Of a stretch of 64,000 nucleotides of DNA, positions 8,401 through 16,568 are shown piece by piece; the first letter of the stretch is position 1, and every line of letters starts with the position of its first letter. The stretch is from Bacteroidota bacterium (GTDB lineage Bacteria; Bacteroidota; Bacteroidia; B-17B0; Aurantibacillaceae). The DNA is taken from NCBI GenBank assembly GCA_025362395.1, contig JANYGK010000036.1:18356-82355 (forward strand). Reading direction: 5' to 3'. The notes beneath the pieces are model-generated. The model made no database searches. It worked only from the letters and a program-made list of their open reading frames with translations, and had not been told where the DNA came from. The translations under genes were made by a program, and so were the position numbers.

Positions 8401-11138
8401 ACTTCAATATTTGATCGTGATGTTGCTTTACCGTATTCATCCACGGTAGCTATTTGTACCACATGATCCAGATCCGTTTCTAAATATGCTTCATTCTCTT
8501 TTGTATCCGGAACTTTAACCCCTACATAATTAGTGAAGGGAGAAACTGGAATTGTAAAACGATCTGTACTAAAAGACCCGCCTTCTTCAAACGCCCTGAT
8601 TGTAAAGTTCGCTGCTAAAAATCCGGGAGCATCTTTTGTGTCGTTTAATTGTGCGCTTACTTCCAGGTGCCCGTTTTCGTCCGTTCTGCCGGTAAAAATG
8701 GTCTGTGTTTCCGAATAAAAATTTTGCGCGGGATTGTCAAATGTAAACCCTTTATAACCCTTAAACTCTGTATTAATTTGTGATAAGGATACATCAATTT
8801 TTGTTTCCAGGTTCTTGCCCGGTGCGCCGTGCAACCATTTAATATCCAGCGGGCTGTTAAGCTTTAAATCACTGCTATAGATTTTATCTTTTTTATAGTC
8901 TAAATTTATTTTTAAACGATTCGGCATAATCGTTTCTATCCGGATATTTTTTGAAAATACCACGCCTCCCACTTTCACCTTAGCAAGGTAAACGCCTGTA
9001 GGAGCTGAGCTTTCCGTTTTAGTTGTAAAATTATAGAAACCATCCACATGTTTGGTGCGTGTTAATTTTTGGACTACCTGTCCTTGCGGGTTTAATAATT
9101 CTAAAGATGCCGGGTAATTCTCAGGAAATTCTTTTTCCTTATTTTCTAAAATAAAAGATAAGTATAAACTGTCCCCGGGGCGCCATACGCCGCGCTCGCC
9201 GTATATAAAGCCTTTAATGCCTTTTTGCACTTCTTCTCCTTCCACTTCAAAAGAGCTTAATGATAAAGAGTTTCCGTCATCGAGTTTTAAATACGTGCGT
9301 TCCTGTCCGCGCTTGGCAATTAGTACAAACGGTTTTTGCTTGGTCTCTAAAACAGCAATGCCTTCACCGTTAGTAGTCACTTGTTTTAATTTTTGTTGTT
9401 GATAGTCAAACGCTTCAATGCTGACATTTCCTAACGGTTTGGTAGTTACCAGGTCAGAGGTGAAAATGCTGATCTGCCCGTTATTCCCGCGTTTAGCAAT
9501 TAGCCCGATGTTAGTAGCTAAAATATTACGGTTAACCGATTTGTTATTATAATAGGCTCTTGAGCACGGGTTATTTCGCTCCGAATAATTGTAATAGTAG
9601 TAATCATCATAATAATCGTCGTACGAATTATAATAATCCCAATCTTTTTCTTCATCGTCCTTATCAATATTCAACTCGTTATTCGAATACTCGTCATCCC
9701 CTTCATGAGAGACCGTATCGCCCTGGCAGTTATAGGTTGAATAATTTTTAGTAAAGCTTAAACGAATATTATACAATGCTCCCGGTTCCGCTTTAATCAG
9801 GGATGACAAATCAATAGAATAGGAATTCCATTTATTGCGCGTAGGGTTACCGTTAACCTGTAAAGCAATTTTCTTTTTAATAATTAATTTTCCGACACGT
9901 CTTAACTCCTGGTTGCCGTCTAAATTATTGATCTGCAAAAATTGGAGTATATTGTTTTCATAAATACGTGTAATTTTTACATCAACTGCGTTAAGGTTTA
10001 CTGCCTCAAAAGGAAAGATCAAGCCGCTTGAATTGGGTAATATCACTCCTTTTCCTACTAACCGTACACTTGGTTTAAGGTCTTCAAAAAACACAGATTG
10101 TGTAATGGCTTCTTTTAGATGTTTGCCGTCACTGTTTTTTATGCCGGTACTGATCACAATGTCCCGTGTATCCGTATACCGTTCCCCGGTATATATTTTA
10201 ATAGAATTATTTTCTATCATATAGGTCAGTTTGGTTTCCGTGGCAGCAAGCTTTTCATTATTTTCGCCGTATTCATTGTAGTCTGTTACAGTAGCTGTAC
10301 CATTAGGATTAGCAATGGATATAAGCCCTTCAAGGTTTTGATGGGGATCAATTTTATCAGAAAATTGCAGGGTCACAAACTGATCAGGCTCATTATCGAT
10401 CACTACATTTAATAACGTAAATTCGTTTGTGTTGGGAATCTTTAATTCTTGTTTCCCTGATTCCGATGACCCTATTGGTTCCCCGTTAAAATCGATCATC
10501 ACATTTCCTTTTCCCTTTTGTATATTGCTTATTGTAAAATGATGTGTGGTTGAATTTTCATGCAACCATTTAAGAGGCAGGTTTTGAGAGCCTTGTGTAA
10601 TTTGGGTTGTTTTTTCAACTAATAGATTATCCGCATAATCAGCAGTGGTTAGTGTTCCGTCAATTTCTAACAAATTGTTACCGGCTGTTTTATAATTGTC
10701 AACCGTAATTTCCATAGCTTGTTTCAGCGTAGACAATTCAAAGTCAAACTCTTTCAATTCACTGCTTACTTCAAGCACCTTGCCTAAATGAAAGGTGGCC
10801 TTATAGGTTTGATTGCCGGTTAACCGCTGAGCAGGTTTAAATTCAATGGTCTTTTTATCAAGCCAGGTTATGGTGCCGGCAATATCCGGACTAAATTCAA
10901 ACAGGTCATTTTTTGTTTCTTTGCCTTCTTCAATAATATTGGGCGTTTCTTCATGCAATACAACGGTAATTTTGTTTTCTACAGACACGAAGCCGGAAGT
11001 ATAGGCTGTAATATATTCTTTGTAGGCGGGGTTTATATAGCCCGTATCATTTTTTGCTGAAGTTGTAGAATAGTAGCTAAGCCCGGCGAGGGATAATGCT
11101 GTGATAAGGAACACAGCAATAATTGTTTTAATTGACAT
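5499..11138 (-). CDS. Bacterial alpha-2-macroglobulin family protein with intact thioester motif
   Basis: With the start at the ATG at 11136-11138 (MSIKTIIAVFLITALSLAGL) the protein has 1879 residues and a membrane-anchoring or signal segment. Bacterial alpha-2-macroglobulins are periplasmic or surface protease traps. Visible parts are N-terminal macroglobulin domains, a GERGVWRPGDSLYLSF segment typical of MG3/MG4, an A2M region near residue 1100-1200, and the thioester site GCVEQ with Cys1423 and Gln1426, followed by an alpha-helical thioester domain and a C-terminal beta domain. Residues about 495-520 are unusually rich in Tyr and Asp. Proteobacterial homologues often neighbour pbpC; none is next to it here. 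A longer frame to 11180 adds 14 residues unlikely to be used. Confidence 0.93.
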   Translation of the reverse strand: MSIKTIIAVFLITALSLAGLSYYSTTSAKNDTGYINPAYKEYITAYTSGFVSVENKITVVLHEETPNIIEEGKETKNDLFEFSPDIAGTITWLDKKTIEFKPAQRLTGNQTYKATFHLGKVLEVSSELKEFDFELSTLKQAMEITVDNYKTAGNNLLEIDGTLTTADYADNLLVEKTTQITQGSQNLPLKWLHENSTTHHFTISNIQKGKGNVMIDFNGEPIGSSESGKQELKIPNTNEFTLLNVVIDNEPDQFVTLQFSDKIDPHQNLEGLISIANPNGTATVTDYNEYGENNEKLAATETKLTYMIENNSIKIYTGERYTDTRDIVISTGIKNSDGKHLKEAITQSVFFEDLKPSVRLVGKGVILPNSSGLIFPFEAVNLNAVDVKITRIYENNILQFLQINNLDGNQELRRVGKLIIKKKIALQVNGNPTRNKWNSYSIDLSSLIKAEPGALYNIRLSFTKNYSTYNCQGDTVSHEGDDEYSNNELNIDKDDEEKDWDYYNSYDDYYDDYYYYNYSERNNPCSRAYYNNKSVNRNILATNIGLIAKRGNNGQISIFTSDLVTTKPLGNVSIEAFDYQQQKLKQVTTNGEGIAVLETKQKPFVLIAKRGQERTYLKLDDGNSLSLSSFEVEGEEVQKGIKGFIYGERGVWRPGDSLYLSFILENKEKEFPENYPASLELLNPQGQVVQKLTRTKHVDGFYNFTTKTESSAPTGVYLAKVKVGGVVFSKNIRIETIMPNRLKINLDYKKDKIYSSDLKLNSPLDIKWLHGAPGKNLETKIDVSLSQINTEFKGYKGFTFDNPAQNFYSETQTIFTGRTDENGHLEVSAQLNDTKDAPGFLAANFTIRAFEEGGSFSTDRFTIPVSPFTNYVGVKVPDTKENEAYLETDLDHVVQIATVDEYGKATSRSNIEVKVYKLDWRWWWDNYNQDLSSYIGSNYHEPVYTETISSANGKASFKLRVNRPGWGRYLVYVKDTESGHACGKVVFIDWPSWAGKSPKGNEGSNVLTVNTDKQEYKVGDKAKLLIPSPKGGKVLINIENGSRTLLSKWVDSKEGTTEYEFTVTKEMTPNIYAFVHLIQPHAQTVNDLPIRLYGIASLMVKDDNTILKPQLTTTAVWKPESTEIVKVSEATGKEMAYTLAVVDEGLLDITRFKTPDPRSAFYAKEALGVKTWDIYDNVIGAFGNAMSRILSIGGDDATNNKPENSAQRFKPMVRFVGPFHLKKGETATHKIDIPQYVGSVRVMVVAGYQGAYGNSEKAIPVRKPLMILSTLPRVLGPGEEVDLPVTIFAMEKKVKQATITITTDKFATAINGNSQTVSFNAIGDKVVNFKLKIKDALGVSKIKITAKGSGETTSETIEIAVRANNPSITDADEFLLSAGKNLNITYMPIGISGTNKAYLELSTLPSINLSQRLNYLVEYPHGCVEQTTSSVFAGLYINDISDLSANQKAFIDNATKAAINRLKQFQTSSGGLSYWPGLNTADEWGTNYAGHFLIEAKAKGYSLPFSLLDNWKKYQKQKAQSYVGNKNTAYYGEDLTQAYRLYTLALAGSAELGAMNRLKEKANLSAEVKWRLAAAYALVGQQEVAKKMVYHIAASAKTYADYYYTYGSIERDDAMILETMTLLKDNNNAFLKVKSLAAKLGDNQYWLSTQSTAYCLMAISKYAKLNGNASAIAADVKIGNESITVSDFSRSKYKLIELKNANASASVKVTVKGSGNLFARLVKQGVPKAGAETDKFSNLELSVNYKTLTGNPIDVINLEQGTDFMAEVTIKNPGVRGMYRNLALSQIFASGWEIRNQRLDNITYMKGDVPTYQDIRDDRVYSYFDLGIGAVKTFKVLLNASYNGTYYLPGVSCEAMYDNSISAHIAGKWVNVRKQGAIQ

Positions 11139-11289
11139 AAGTTTTGGGAAATTTGAAACAAAATTAACTAAAAAAATCACTCAAAAGCAAAAAATAGGGT
11201 AGCTTCCATAAAGTATTATTCAATTATTTTTAGTTTGACACAATAAAGTAAAATAACCAGCGTTTTAATATAAATACTAAACATACTCT

Positions 11290-11475
11290 ATGCATAAAAC
11301 TTCTACTCTTGTTTCTACATCTAAAAAAACCGCTAAAAACAAGCAACAGGCTGAAATGTTTGTTGAGCTCCCCGATATTTCGGATTCCATTATTTGCTCT
11401 ATCTTAAATTACTCTAAATCGCTTACCGTAAAAAAATCGGGGTCTGTTGGTTTTATTGAAGTTGTAGCAAGCTAA
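11290..11475 (+). CDS. Small hypothetical protein (61 residues)
   Basis: This ORF (MHKTSTLVSTSKKTAKNKQQ...) starts with ATG and lies between the divergent alpha-2-macroglobulin gene and the E2 gene. It has a basic, Ser/Thr/Lys-rich N-terminus and a C-terminal half (SIICSILNYSKSLTVKKSGSV) that resembles short conserved Bacteroidota proteins I can recall only loosely. There is no signal peptide, membrane segment or cysteine motif. The upstream 60 bp are AT-rich with a TTTGACA-like element. It could be a real small gene or a chance frame; I have no function for it. Confidence 0.5.
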   Translation: MHKTSTLVSTSKKTAKNKQQAEMFVELPDISDSIICSILNYSKSLTVKKSGSVGFIEVVAS

Positions 11476-11540
11476 ACGATCGTTTTTTATGATTTTATTT
11501 TCCAAACCGGTTTAAGCCGCAAAATACTTATTTAATAAAG

Positions 11541-11571
11541 TTTGTGTAATAGCTATATTACCTTATTTTTG
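11541..11571 (+). promoter_or_regulatory. Exact Bacteroidota consensus promoter for the E2 gene
   Basis: TTTG at 11541-11544, a spacer of exactly 19 bp and TATTTTTG at 11564-11571 match the Bacteroidota vegetative sigma consensus TTTG-N19-TAnnTTTG without mismatch. Transcription should start a few bases later, giving a leader of about 20 nt before the ATG at 11595. Confidence 0.85.
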
Positions 11572-11594
11572 CGTTCTACATTTATTTATTTAAA

Positions 11595-12941
11595 ATGGCA
11601 CAATTCGAATTAACAATGCCCAAAATGGGTGAAAGCGTTGCGGAAGCAACCATTATAAAATGGACCAAAAACGAAGGCGATTCTATTAAAATAGATGAAA
11701 CCGTTTTAGAAATTGCTACCGATAAAGTAGACTCTGAAATTCCTTCGCCGTTTGAAGGTAAATTAATTAAAAAAATGTTTCAGGAAAATGATGTGGTGCA
11801 AGTAGGTGCTGTTATTGCGATCATCTCCTCTGATGCGAATGCATCGGTAAGCGAAACTCCTAAAACTGTTGCCCCTGCCCAGGAAACTACCGTTTCTTCA
11901 AATACAAATTCAGCCCCCGCTAAATCAACGGAAACAGCCAATAATGATTATTCGGGAACAGATAAATTTTACTCGCCTTTAGTAAAAAGCATTGCTAAAG
12001 AAGAAGGCATTTTATTACAGGAATTGGACGGGATCAAAGGTTCAGGCCAAGAAGGAAGGGTAACTAAAGCGGATATTTTAGCTTACCTGCCTAACAGAAA
12101 TAAACAGGCTCAAGCCACTGCTAAGCCCGAAGAAAAAACAGCTGCGTCAAACACTGCTTCAAAAGGTGCAATGGGCGTGCCTGACAATACTGTATTAGTT
12201 CAGCGCCCTGCTGTATCAGTAGGCGCAGGCGATGAAATTATAGAGATGGACCGCATGCGTAAAATGATTGCCGATAACATGGTGATGAGCAAGCATGTAT
12301 CGCCGCACGTAACCTCATTTGTAGAAGCCGATGTTACTAACTTAGTGCAGTGGAGAGAGCGTATTAAAAAGGATTTCGAAAAACGGGAGAACGAAAAAAT
12401 CACGTTTACGCCTTTGTTTATTGAGGCAGTAGTTAAGGCTATTAAAGATTACCCAATGATCAACGTATCTGTTGATCAAACAGGAACAAAAATCATCAAA
12501 CGTAAAAATATTAATATCGGTATGGCCGCGGCTTTGCCAACAGGTAATTTAATTGTACCGGTTATTAAAAATGCAGATACAAAAAATTTAGTAGGCATTA
12601 CTAAAGATGTAAACGATTTAGCAAACCGAGCCCGTACCAATAAATTAACACCTGATGAAATTCAGGGAGGAACCTTTACGATTAGTAATGTCGGCAGCTT
12701 CGGCAATGTTATGGGCACACCTATTATTTTACAACCGCAGGTAGCTATATTAGCGGTAGGAACTATTAAAAAGAAACCGGCCGTTATTGAAACACCGCAG
12801 GGAGATGTTATAGCCATCAGGCATTTCATGTTCTTATCTTTATCGTATGATCACAGGGTAGTTGACGGTTCTTTGGGAGGCAGCTTTTTAAGAAAAATAG
12901 CGGATTATCTCGAAAACTGGGACATAACCAGAACTTCTTAA
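11595..12941 (+). CDS. 2-oxo acid dehydrogenase E2 component (dihydrolipoamide acyltransferase)
   Basis: This 448-residue E2 subunit transfers acyl groups from a lipoyl arm to CoA in a 2-oxo acid dehydrogenase complex. The N-terminal lipoyl domain has MPKMGESVAEATI and the lipoylation site EIATDKVDSE with Lys44. A flexible Ala/Pro/Thr-rich linker follows, then a peripheral subunit-binding domain (YSPLVKSIAKEEGI...GRVTKADI, about residues 130-165) and the catalytic domain ending with SYDHRVVDGSLGG near residue 418. Sequence style favours a branched-chain or general E2 over SucB, but no E1 or E3 gene lies nearby to settle it. It is transcribed alone, with its own promoter and terminator. Confidence 0.92.
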   Translation: MAQFELTMPKMGESVAEATIIKWTKNEGDSIKIDETVLEIATDKVDSEIPSPFEGKLIKKMFQENDVVQVGAVIAIISSDANASVSETPKTVAPAQETTVSSNTNSAPAKSTETANNDYSGTDKFYSPLVKSIAKEEGILLQELDGIKGSGQEGRVTKADILAYLPNRNKQAQATAKPEEKTAASNTASKGAMGVPDNTVLVQRPAVSVGAGDEIIEMDRMRKMIADNMVMSKHVSPHVTSFVEADVTNLVQWRERIKKDFEKRENEKITFTPLFIEAVVKAIKDYPMINVSVDQTGTKIIKRKNINIGMAAALPTGNLIVPVIKNADTKNLVGITKDVNDLANRARTNKLTPDEIQGGTFTISNVGSFGNVMGTPIILQPQVAILAVGTIKKKPAVIETPQGDVIAIRHFMFLSLSYDHRVVDGSLGGSFLRKIADYLENWDITRTS

Positions 12942-12947
12942 AATGTT

Positions 12948-12977
12948 AAAATCCCGCCTTAAAAACGGGATTTTTTT
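12948..12977 (+). terminator. Intrinsic terminator after the E2 gene
   Basis: A 9-bp stem (AAAATCCCG at 12948-12956, CGGGATTTT at 12966-12974) with a 9-nt loop and a T run to 12977 lies 7 bp after the stop codon. Confidence 0.9.
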
Positions 12978-13011
12978 ATCGGCAAAATTGTGCTTTATAT
13001 CTAAATTATAC

Positions 13012-13019
13012 TATTTTTG
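13012..13019 (+). promoter_or_regulatory. -7 box for the PorE-like gene
   Basis: TATTTTTG matches TAnnTTTG, 21 bp before the ATG at 13041. The -33 region is weaker, with ATTG/TTGTG at a spacing of 20-21 bp instead of 19. Confidence 0.6.
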
Positions 13020-13040
13020 TTAACTTGTTAAACTAATTAT

Positions 13041-15698
13041 ATGAAGAAGTATTGTTTATTTATTATTGCCTTGCTGTTAGGGTCTAATCTTTTAAAAGCT
13101 CAGTTACCTTCGGGTACTTATTCTGATTATTTCAGAGAAGGAACATTTCTTTTATTGGAAGAAAATTATGACATGGCATTGAAGAATTTTTTACAGGCGT
13201 ATAAAATTGATTCATCCTCCGCTAACATTAATTACAATGTTGGCGCATGCTATTTAAACTCTCCCTCTAACAAAACATGGGCGGAAAAATATTTAGCAAA
13301 ATCGATCACAAATATTTCAAAAAATTATAATCCGGATAATCCTTCCGAAAAAGGCGCTCCTCCATTGGCTTTTTTACTGTATGGTAAAGCGTTACACCTT
13401 AACTATAAGTTTGATGAAGCGAATGCGCAGTATGAGATTTTTGAAAAAAATTATGCTAAAGATAAAACAAGCAAAGAAGATGCGGCATTTTTAAAATTGC
13501 AAACAGCTTACGCTAAAGAATTAGTAGCCGCACCGATCAACGTAAAAGTTGAAAATTTAGGGGATAGTATTAACAGCCAATATCCTGATTTTAGCCCTGT
13601 GCTTAGCGCTGATGAGAGAATGATAATTTATACTACAAGAAGAAACACATCAACAGGCGGTGAAAAAGGATTAGACGGCCAATACTATGAAGATATTGTG
13701 GTTGCTTATAAAGACGATAATAATATCTGGTCGAGTCCTAAACCTGTAAGCCAGTTTATTAACACGAATGGTAATGAGGCAGCAATAAATTTAACACCCG
13801 ACGGGCAAACCTTAATTGTTTACCAGGATATTGGTAAAGGCGGGGGTGACGTGTTTTTTAGTACCTGGGACGGAAAAGACTGGAGCTCATTACAACAATT
13901 CGGATCGGATGTAAACACAAAATATTGGGAAACCCACGCTTGCCTAAGTGCAGATAACAACACCCTGTATTTTGTTTCTGACAGACCGGGAGGATATGGC
14001 GGCCGTGATATTTACAGATGTGTAAAACTACCTAACGGAAAATGGAGCTTGGCACAAAATGTAGGCCCGATCATTAATACGAAGTATGATGAGGATGGTC
14101 CTTTTATCCATCCTGACGGAATTACCTTGATCTTCTCATCTAACGGGCATAAAACAATGGGTGGCTTTGATATTTTTGTTTCTATCATGGAAGAAGATAA
14201 AAAATTCTCTGAGCCTACCAATATGGGTTACCCTATTAATACACCGGGCGATGATGTATTTTTTGTCACTTCTCCTGACGGAAAACGCGGTTATTTTTCT
14301 TCTTCAAAAGAAGGCGGGAAAGGCGAAAAAGATATTTACATGATGTTTATACCGGATGCTAAAGAAAAACCATTGGCATTATTTAAAGGATCGATTCTAC
14401 CTGCAGAAGGCGAGAAATTACCGGATGATTTAGAGATTATTGTAACCAATAAAGAAACAGGCGAGATCGTTGGCAGATATAGGCCAAAAGCAAATGGAAC
14501 CTTCTCAACTATTTTACCTCCGAATAAAAATTATAATTTCTCTTACCAAAGTAAAGGAGAGGAGTTTTATAACGAAGACCTATACGTATCGAACGAAGTA
14601 ACTTACCAGGAAATTAAAAAAGAGATTAACCTTGAGCCTGTAGCCTTATTAGGAAAAGTGAAGGTAAAAGAAAAAGGGGTTATCTTAAATACATTGGTAT
14701 TTAATAACGCTAAAGATAAACAACCTGTAGCTAACGCTAAAGTTACCTTAACTGAAAAAGGAGGAGCTGATTTGAATTTTGATGTGGATGCTAAAGGTAA
14801 GAAAGACGGTACAAAATTGGCCTTCGATAAATTATATACAATAGTAGCAGAAGCAAACGGTAAAAAATCAGCGGTTAACAACTTTAATACAGTTGGTATA
14901 AAAGGAAGTAAATCCATTACGCAAATTTTATACATCGATGGGAAACCGGCGAAAACATTTGATCTGTTTTTAAATATATTAGCGGTTAATACAAAACGTA
15001 AGCCTTTACCGGATACTAAAATTACACTCACAGGTAATGATGGCAGTAGGTACGATGGCATTACAGATGCTAAAGGGCGTATTAAAAATGTTGAATTATC
15101 GAAAGATGTTAACTACGACCTGGTTGGTGAAAATAACGGCATTACATCCGGTAAAGCGCTATTTACAACCATGAATGTTACGGCAAAAAAAGTGTATGAA
15201 AAAACATTAGTGATCGATGCAACTCCAACACCTGTTGTTTCTAACCACGGTGATCATGGAACCAAAGGCAACCCTAATGAAAATACCGGCAACGGTAACT
15301 CTTCTTACAAAGGCAGTAAAAATATCGGCTGCGGCAGCGCTGTATCGTTCAAAAACTATTTTGCTTATGATAAAAACGAAGTTGACCAGGCAAATAACTG
15401 GAGTAACTTAATTGACGCTATTGTTGCAAAAACAAAAGAATGTAACCCTACAGTTAAAATCCTGTCAAGTGCTTCACAAGTCCCTACACATGCGTTTTCT
15501 TCTAATAGAGAATTAGCCAAATCAAGGGCTGAAAATTTAGAAAATAAAATTAAAGCTGATGTAGCAGCTAAAGGAGGCGATGCCGGTAAAATAGACTTTA
15601 AATTAATTTACCGGGTTAGGGGACCTATATATGAAGGTGACTATCAAAACAGGGAAAAATACGGCAAATTTCAATACGTAAAAGTAATTGCAAAATAA
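13041..15698 (+). CDS. PorE-like envelope protein: TPR, PD40 beta-propeller and OmpA-like C-terminus
   Basis: This 885-residue exported protein has a signal peptide (MKKYCLFIIALLLGSNLLKAQ). Residues about 25-140 carry TPR-like helices (EGTFLLLEENYDMALKNFLQ). Residues about 175-435 contain WD40-like PD40 repeats (DFSPVLSADERMIIYTTRR, LSADNNTLYFVSDRPGGYGG, HPDGITLIFSSNG, TSPDGKRGYFSSS). Regulatory-like beta domains follow (about 440-740), then an OmpA-like end (about 760-885) with an SSNRELAKSRAENL helix that would contact peptidoglycan. This order is that of the T9SS-associated PorE and related Bacteroidota proteins. The OmpA part is divergent, so the exact role is uncertain. It has its own promoter and terminator. 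Confidence 0.78.
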   Translation: MKKYCLFIIALLLGSNLLKAQLPSGTYSDYFREGTFLLLEENYDMALKNFLQAYKIDSSSANINYNVGACYLNSPSNKTWAEKYLAKSITNISKNYNPDNPSEKGAPPLAFLLYGKALHLNYKFDEANAQYEIFEKNYAKDKTSKEDAAFLKLQTAYAKELVAAPINVKVENLGDSINSQYPDFSPVLSADERMIIYTTRRNTSTGGEKGLDGQYYEDIVVAYKDDNNIWSSPKPVSQFINTNGNEAAINLTPDGQTLIVYQDIGKGGGDVFFSTWDGKDWSSLQQFGSDVNTKYWETHACLSADNNTLYFVSDRPGGYGGRDIYRCVKLPNGKWSLAQNVGPIINTKYDEDGPFIHPDGITLIFSSNGHKTMGGFDIFVSIMEEDKKFSEPTNMGYPINTPGDDVFFVTSPDGKRGYFSSSKEGGKGEKDIYMMFIPDAKEKPLALFKGSILPAEGEKLPDDLEIIVTNKETGEIVGRYRPKANGTFSTILPPNKNYNFSYQSKGEEFYNEDLYVSNEVTYQEIKKEINLEPVALLGKVKVKEKGVILNTLVFNNAKDKQPVANAKVTLTEKGGADLNFDVDAKGKKDGTKLAFDKLYTIVAEANGKKSAVNNFNTVGIKGSKSITQILYIDGKPAKTFDLFLNILAVNTKRKPLPDTKITLTGNDGSRYDGITDAKGRIKNVELSKDVNYDLVGENNGITSGKALFTTMNVTAKKVYEKTLVIDATPTPVVSNHGDHGTKGNPNENTGNGNSSYKGSKNIGCGSAVSFKNYFAYDKNEVDQANNWSNLIDAIVAKTKECNPTVKILSSASQVPTHAFSSNRELAKSRAENLENKIKADVAAKGGDAGKIDFKLIYRVRGPIYEGDYQNREKYGKFQYVKVIAK

Positions 15699-15718
15699 AA
15701 ACTGTATTTATTTTAAAA

Positions 15719-15750
15719 AAAACACCGGGCTAATTTAGCCCGGTGTTTTT
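15719..15750. terminator. Strong terminator after the PorE-like gene
   Basis: AACACCGGGCTA (15721-15732) pairs perfectly with TAGCCCGGTGTT (15736-15747) around a 3-nt loop. A runs precede and T runs follow, so it could act in both directions. The next gene's -7 box begins 8 bp after it. Confidence 0.92.
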
Positions 15751-15757
15751 GTTTTAA

Positions 15758-15765
15758 TACCTTTG
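15758..15765 (+). promoter_or_regulatory. -7 box almost abutting the methyltransferase start codon
   Basis: TACCTTTG matches TAnnTTTG exactly. TTAG (15735-15738, inside the terminator stem) sits at the 19-bp spacing expected of the -33 TTTG. The ATG is only 6 bp after the box, so the transcript would be leaderless or nearly so. Confidence 0.55.
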
Positions 15766-15771
15766 CAGGCT

Positions 15772-16509
15772 ATGCAAAAAGAATGGTTTACATCCTGGTT
15801 TGATACGCCCTATTATCATACACTCTATAAGAACAGGGATTATACGGAAGCATCGTTGTTTATTGATAACATTGCACAATTTATAAAGCTGGAATGTAAT
15901 ACGGTATGTTGGGACCTTTGCTGTGGAAAAGGCAGGCATAGTATCTATTTGAATTCAAAAGGCTTTAGGGTTATAGGGACTGATCTTTCTACACAAAGTA
16001 TTTTAGAAGCTAATAAAAGCGCTAATGATAATTTGCAGTTCTACCAACATGATATGCGTAAATTATTTCGGACCAATTATTTTGACGCGGTCTTTAATTT
16101 ATTTACAAGCTTTGGCTATTTTGAAAAAAGACAAGATGACCTGCATGTATTTGATGCCGTGCAAAAGTCATTAAAGCCCGGTGGCTTATTTGTGTTCGAT
16201 TATTTAAATTCAGAATATGTAAAATGTATTATGAAACAAAACGATTCCGTTACTTTAGACGGAATAACGTTTTCAATTACAAAAAGAATAGAAAATAATA
16301 CAATTATTAAAAACATTGATTTTACGGATAAAGGAAAACCGTTTCACTTTGAAGAGCGCGTGAAGCTTTTTGATAAAGCTTACTTTGAAGGATTGGCAAG
16401 GGATTGCGATTTAACTATTTTAAATACATTCGGCAATTATCAATTAGAAGAGTTTGATCTGCAAAATTCGCCGCGTTTAATTTTAGTATTGCAAAAAAAT
16501 AAAAATTAA
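15772..16509 (+). CDS. Class I SAM-dependent methyltransferase
   Basis: A 245-residue Rossmann-fold methyltransferase. Motif I is VCWDLCCGKGRHSIYL (residues about 43-58), followed by the acidic end of strand 2 (VIGTDLS), YFDAVFNLFTSFGYF as the post-I/motif IV region, and LKPGGLFVFDYLN as motif VI. The substrate cannot be told from sequence; small-molecule or quinone-type methyltransferases share this layout. I start at the ATG at 15772. A TTG at 15763 would add three residues but falls inside the promoter box. Confidence 0.85.
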   Translation: MQKEWFTSWFDTPYYHTLYKNRDYTEASLFIDNIAQFIKLECNTVCWDLCCGKGRHSIYLNSKGFRVIGTDLSTQSILEANKSANDNLQFYQHDMRKLFRTNYFDAVFNLFTSFGYFEKRQDDLHVFDAVQKSLKPGGLFVFDYLNSEYVKCIMKQNDSVTLDGITFSITKRIENNTIIKNIDFTDKGKPFHFEERVKLFDKAYFEGLARDCDLTILNTFGNYQLEEFDLQNSPRLILVLQKNKN

Positions 16510-16568
16510 CAGTATAGATGTACCTGTCTATGCCCACTATTGTTACGATGTGTTTTAACAAAAAATAG

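Noticed and set aside
5499..11138. Alpha-2-macroglobulin as a new defence system
   Set aside because: It is a recognised bacterial family with an ordinary thioester motif; only the Tyr/Asp segment is unusual.
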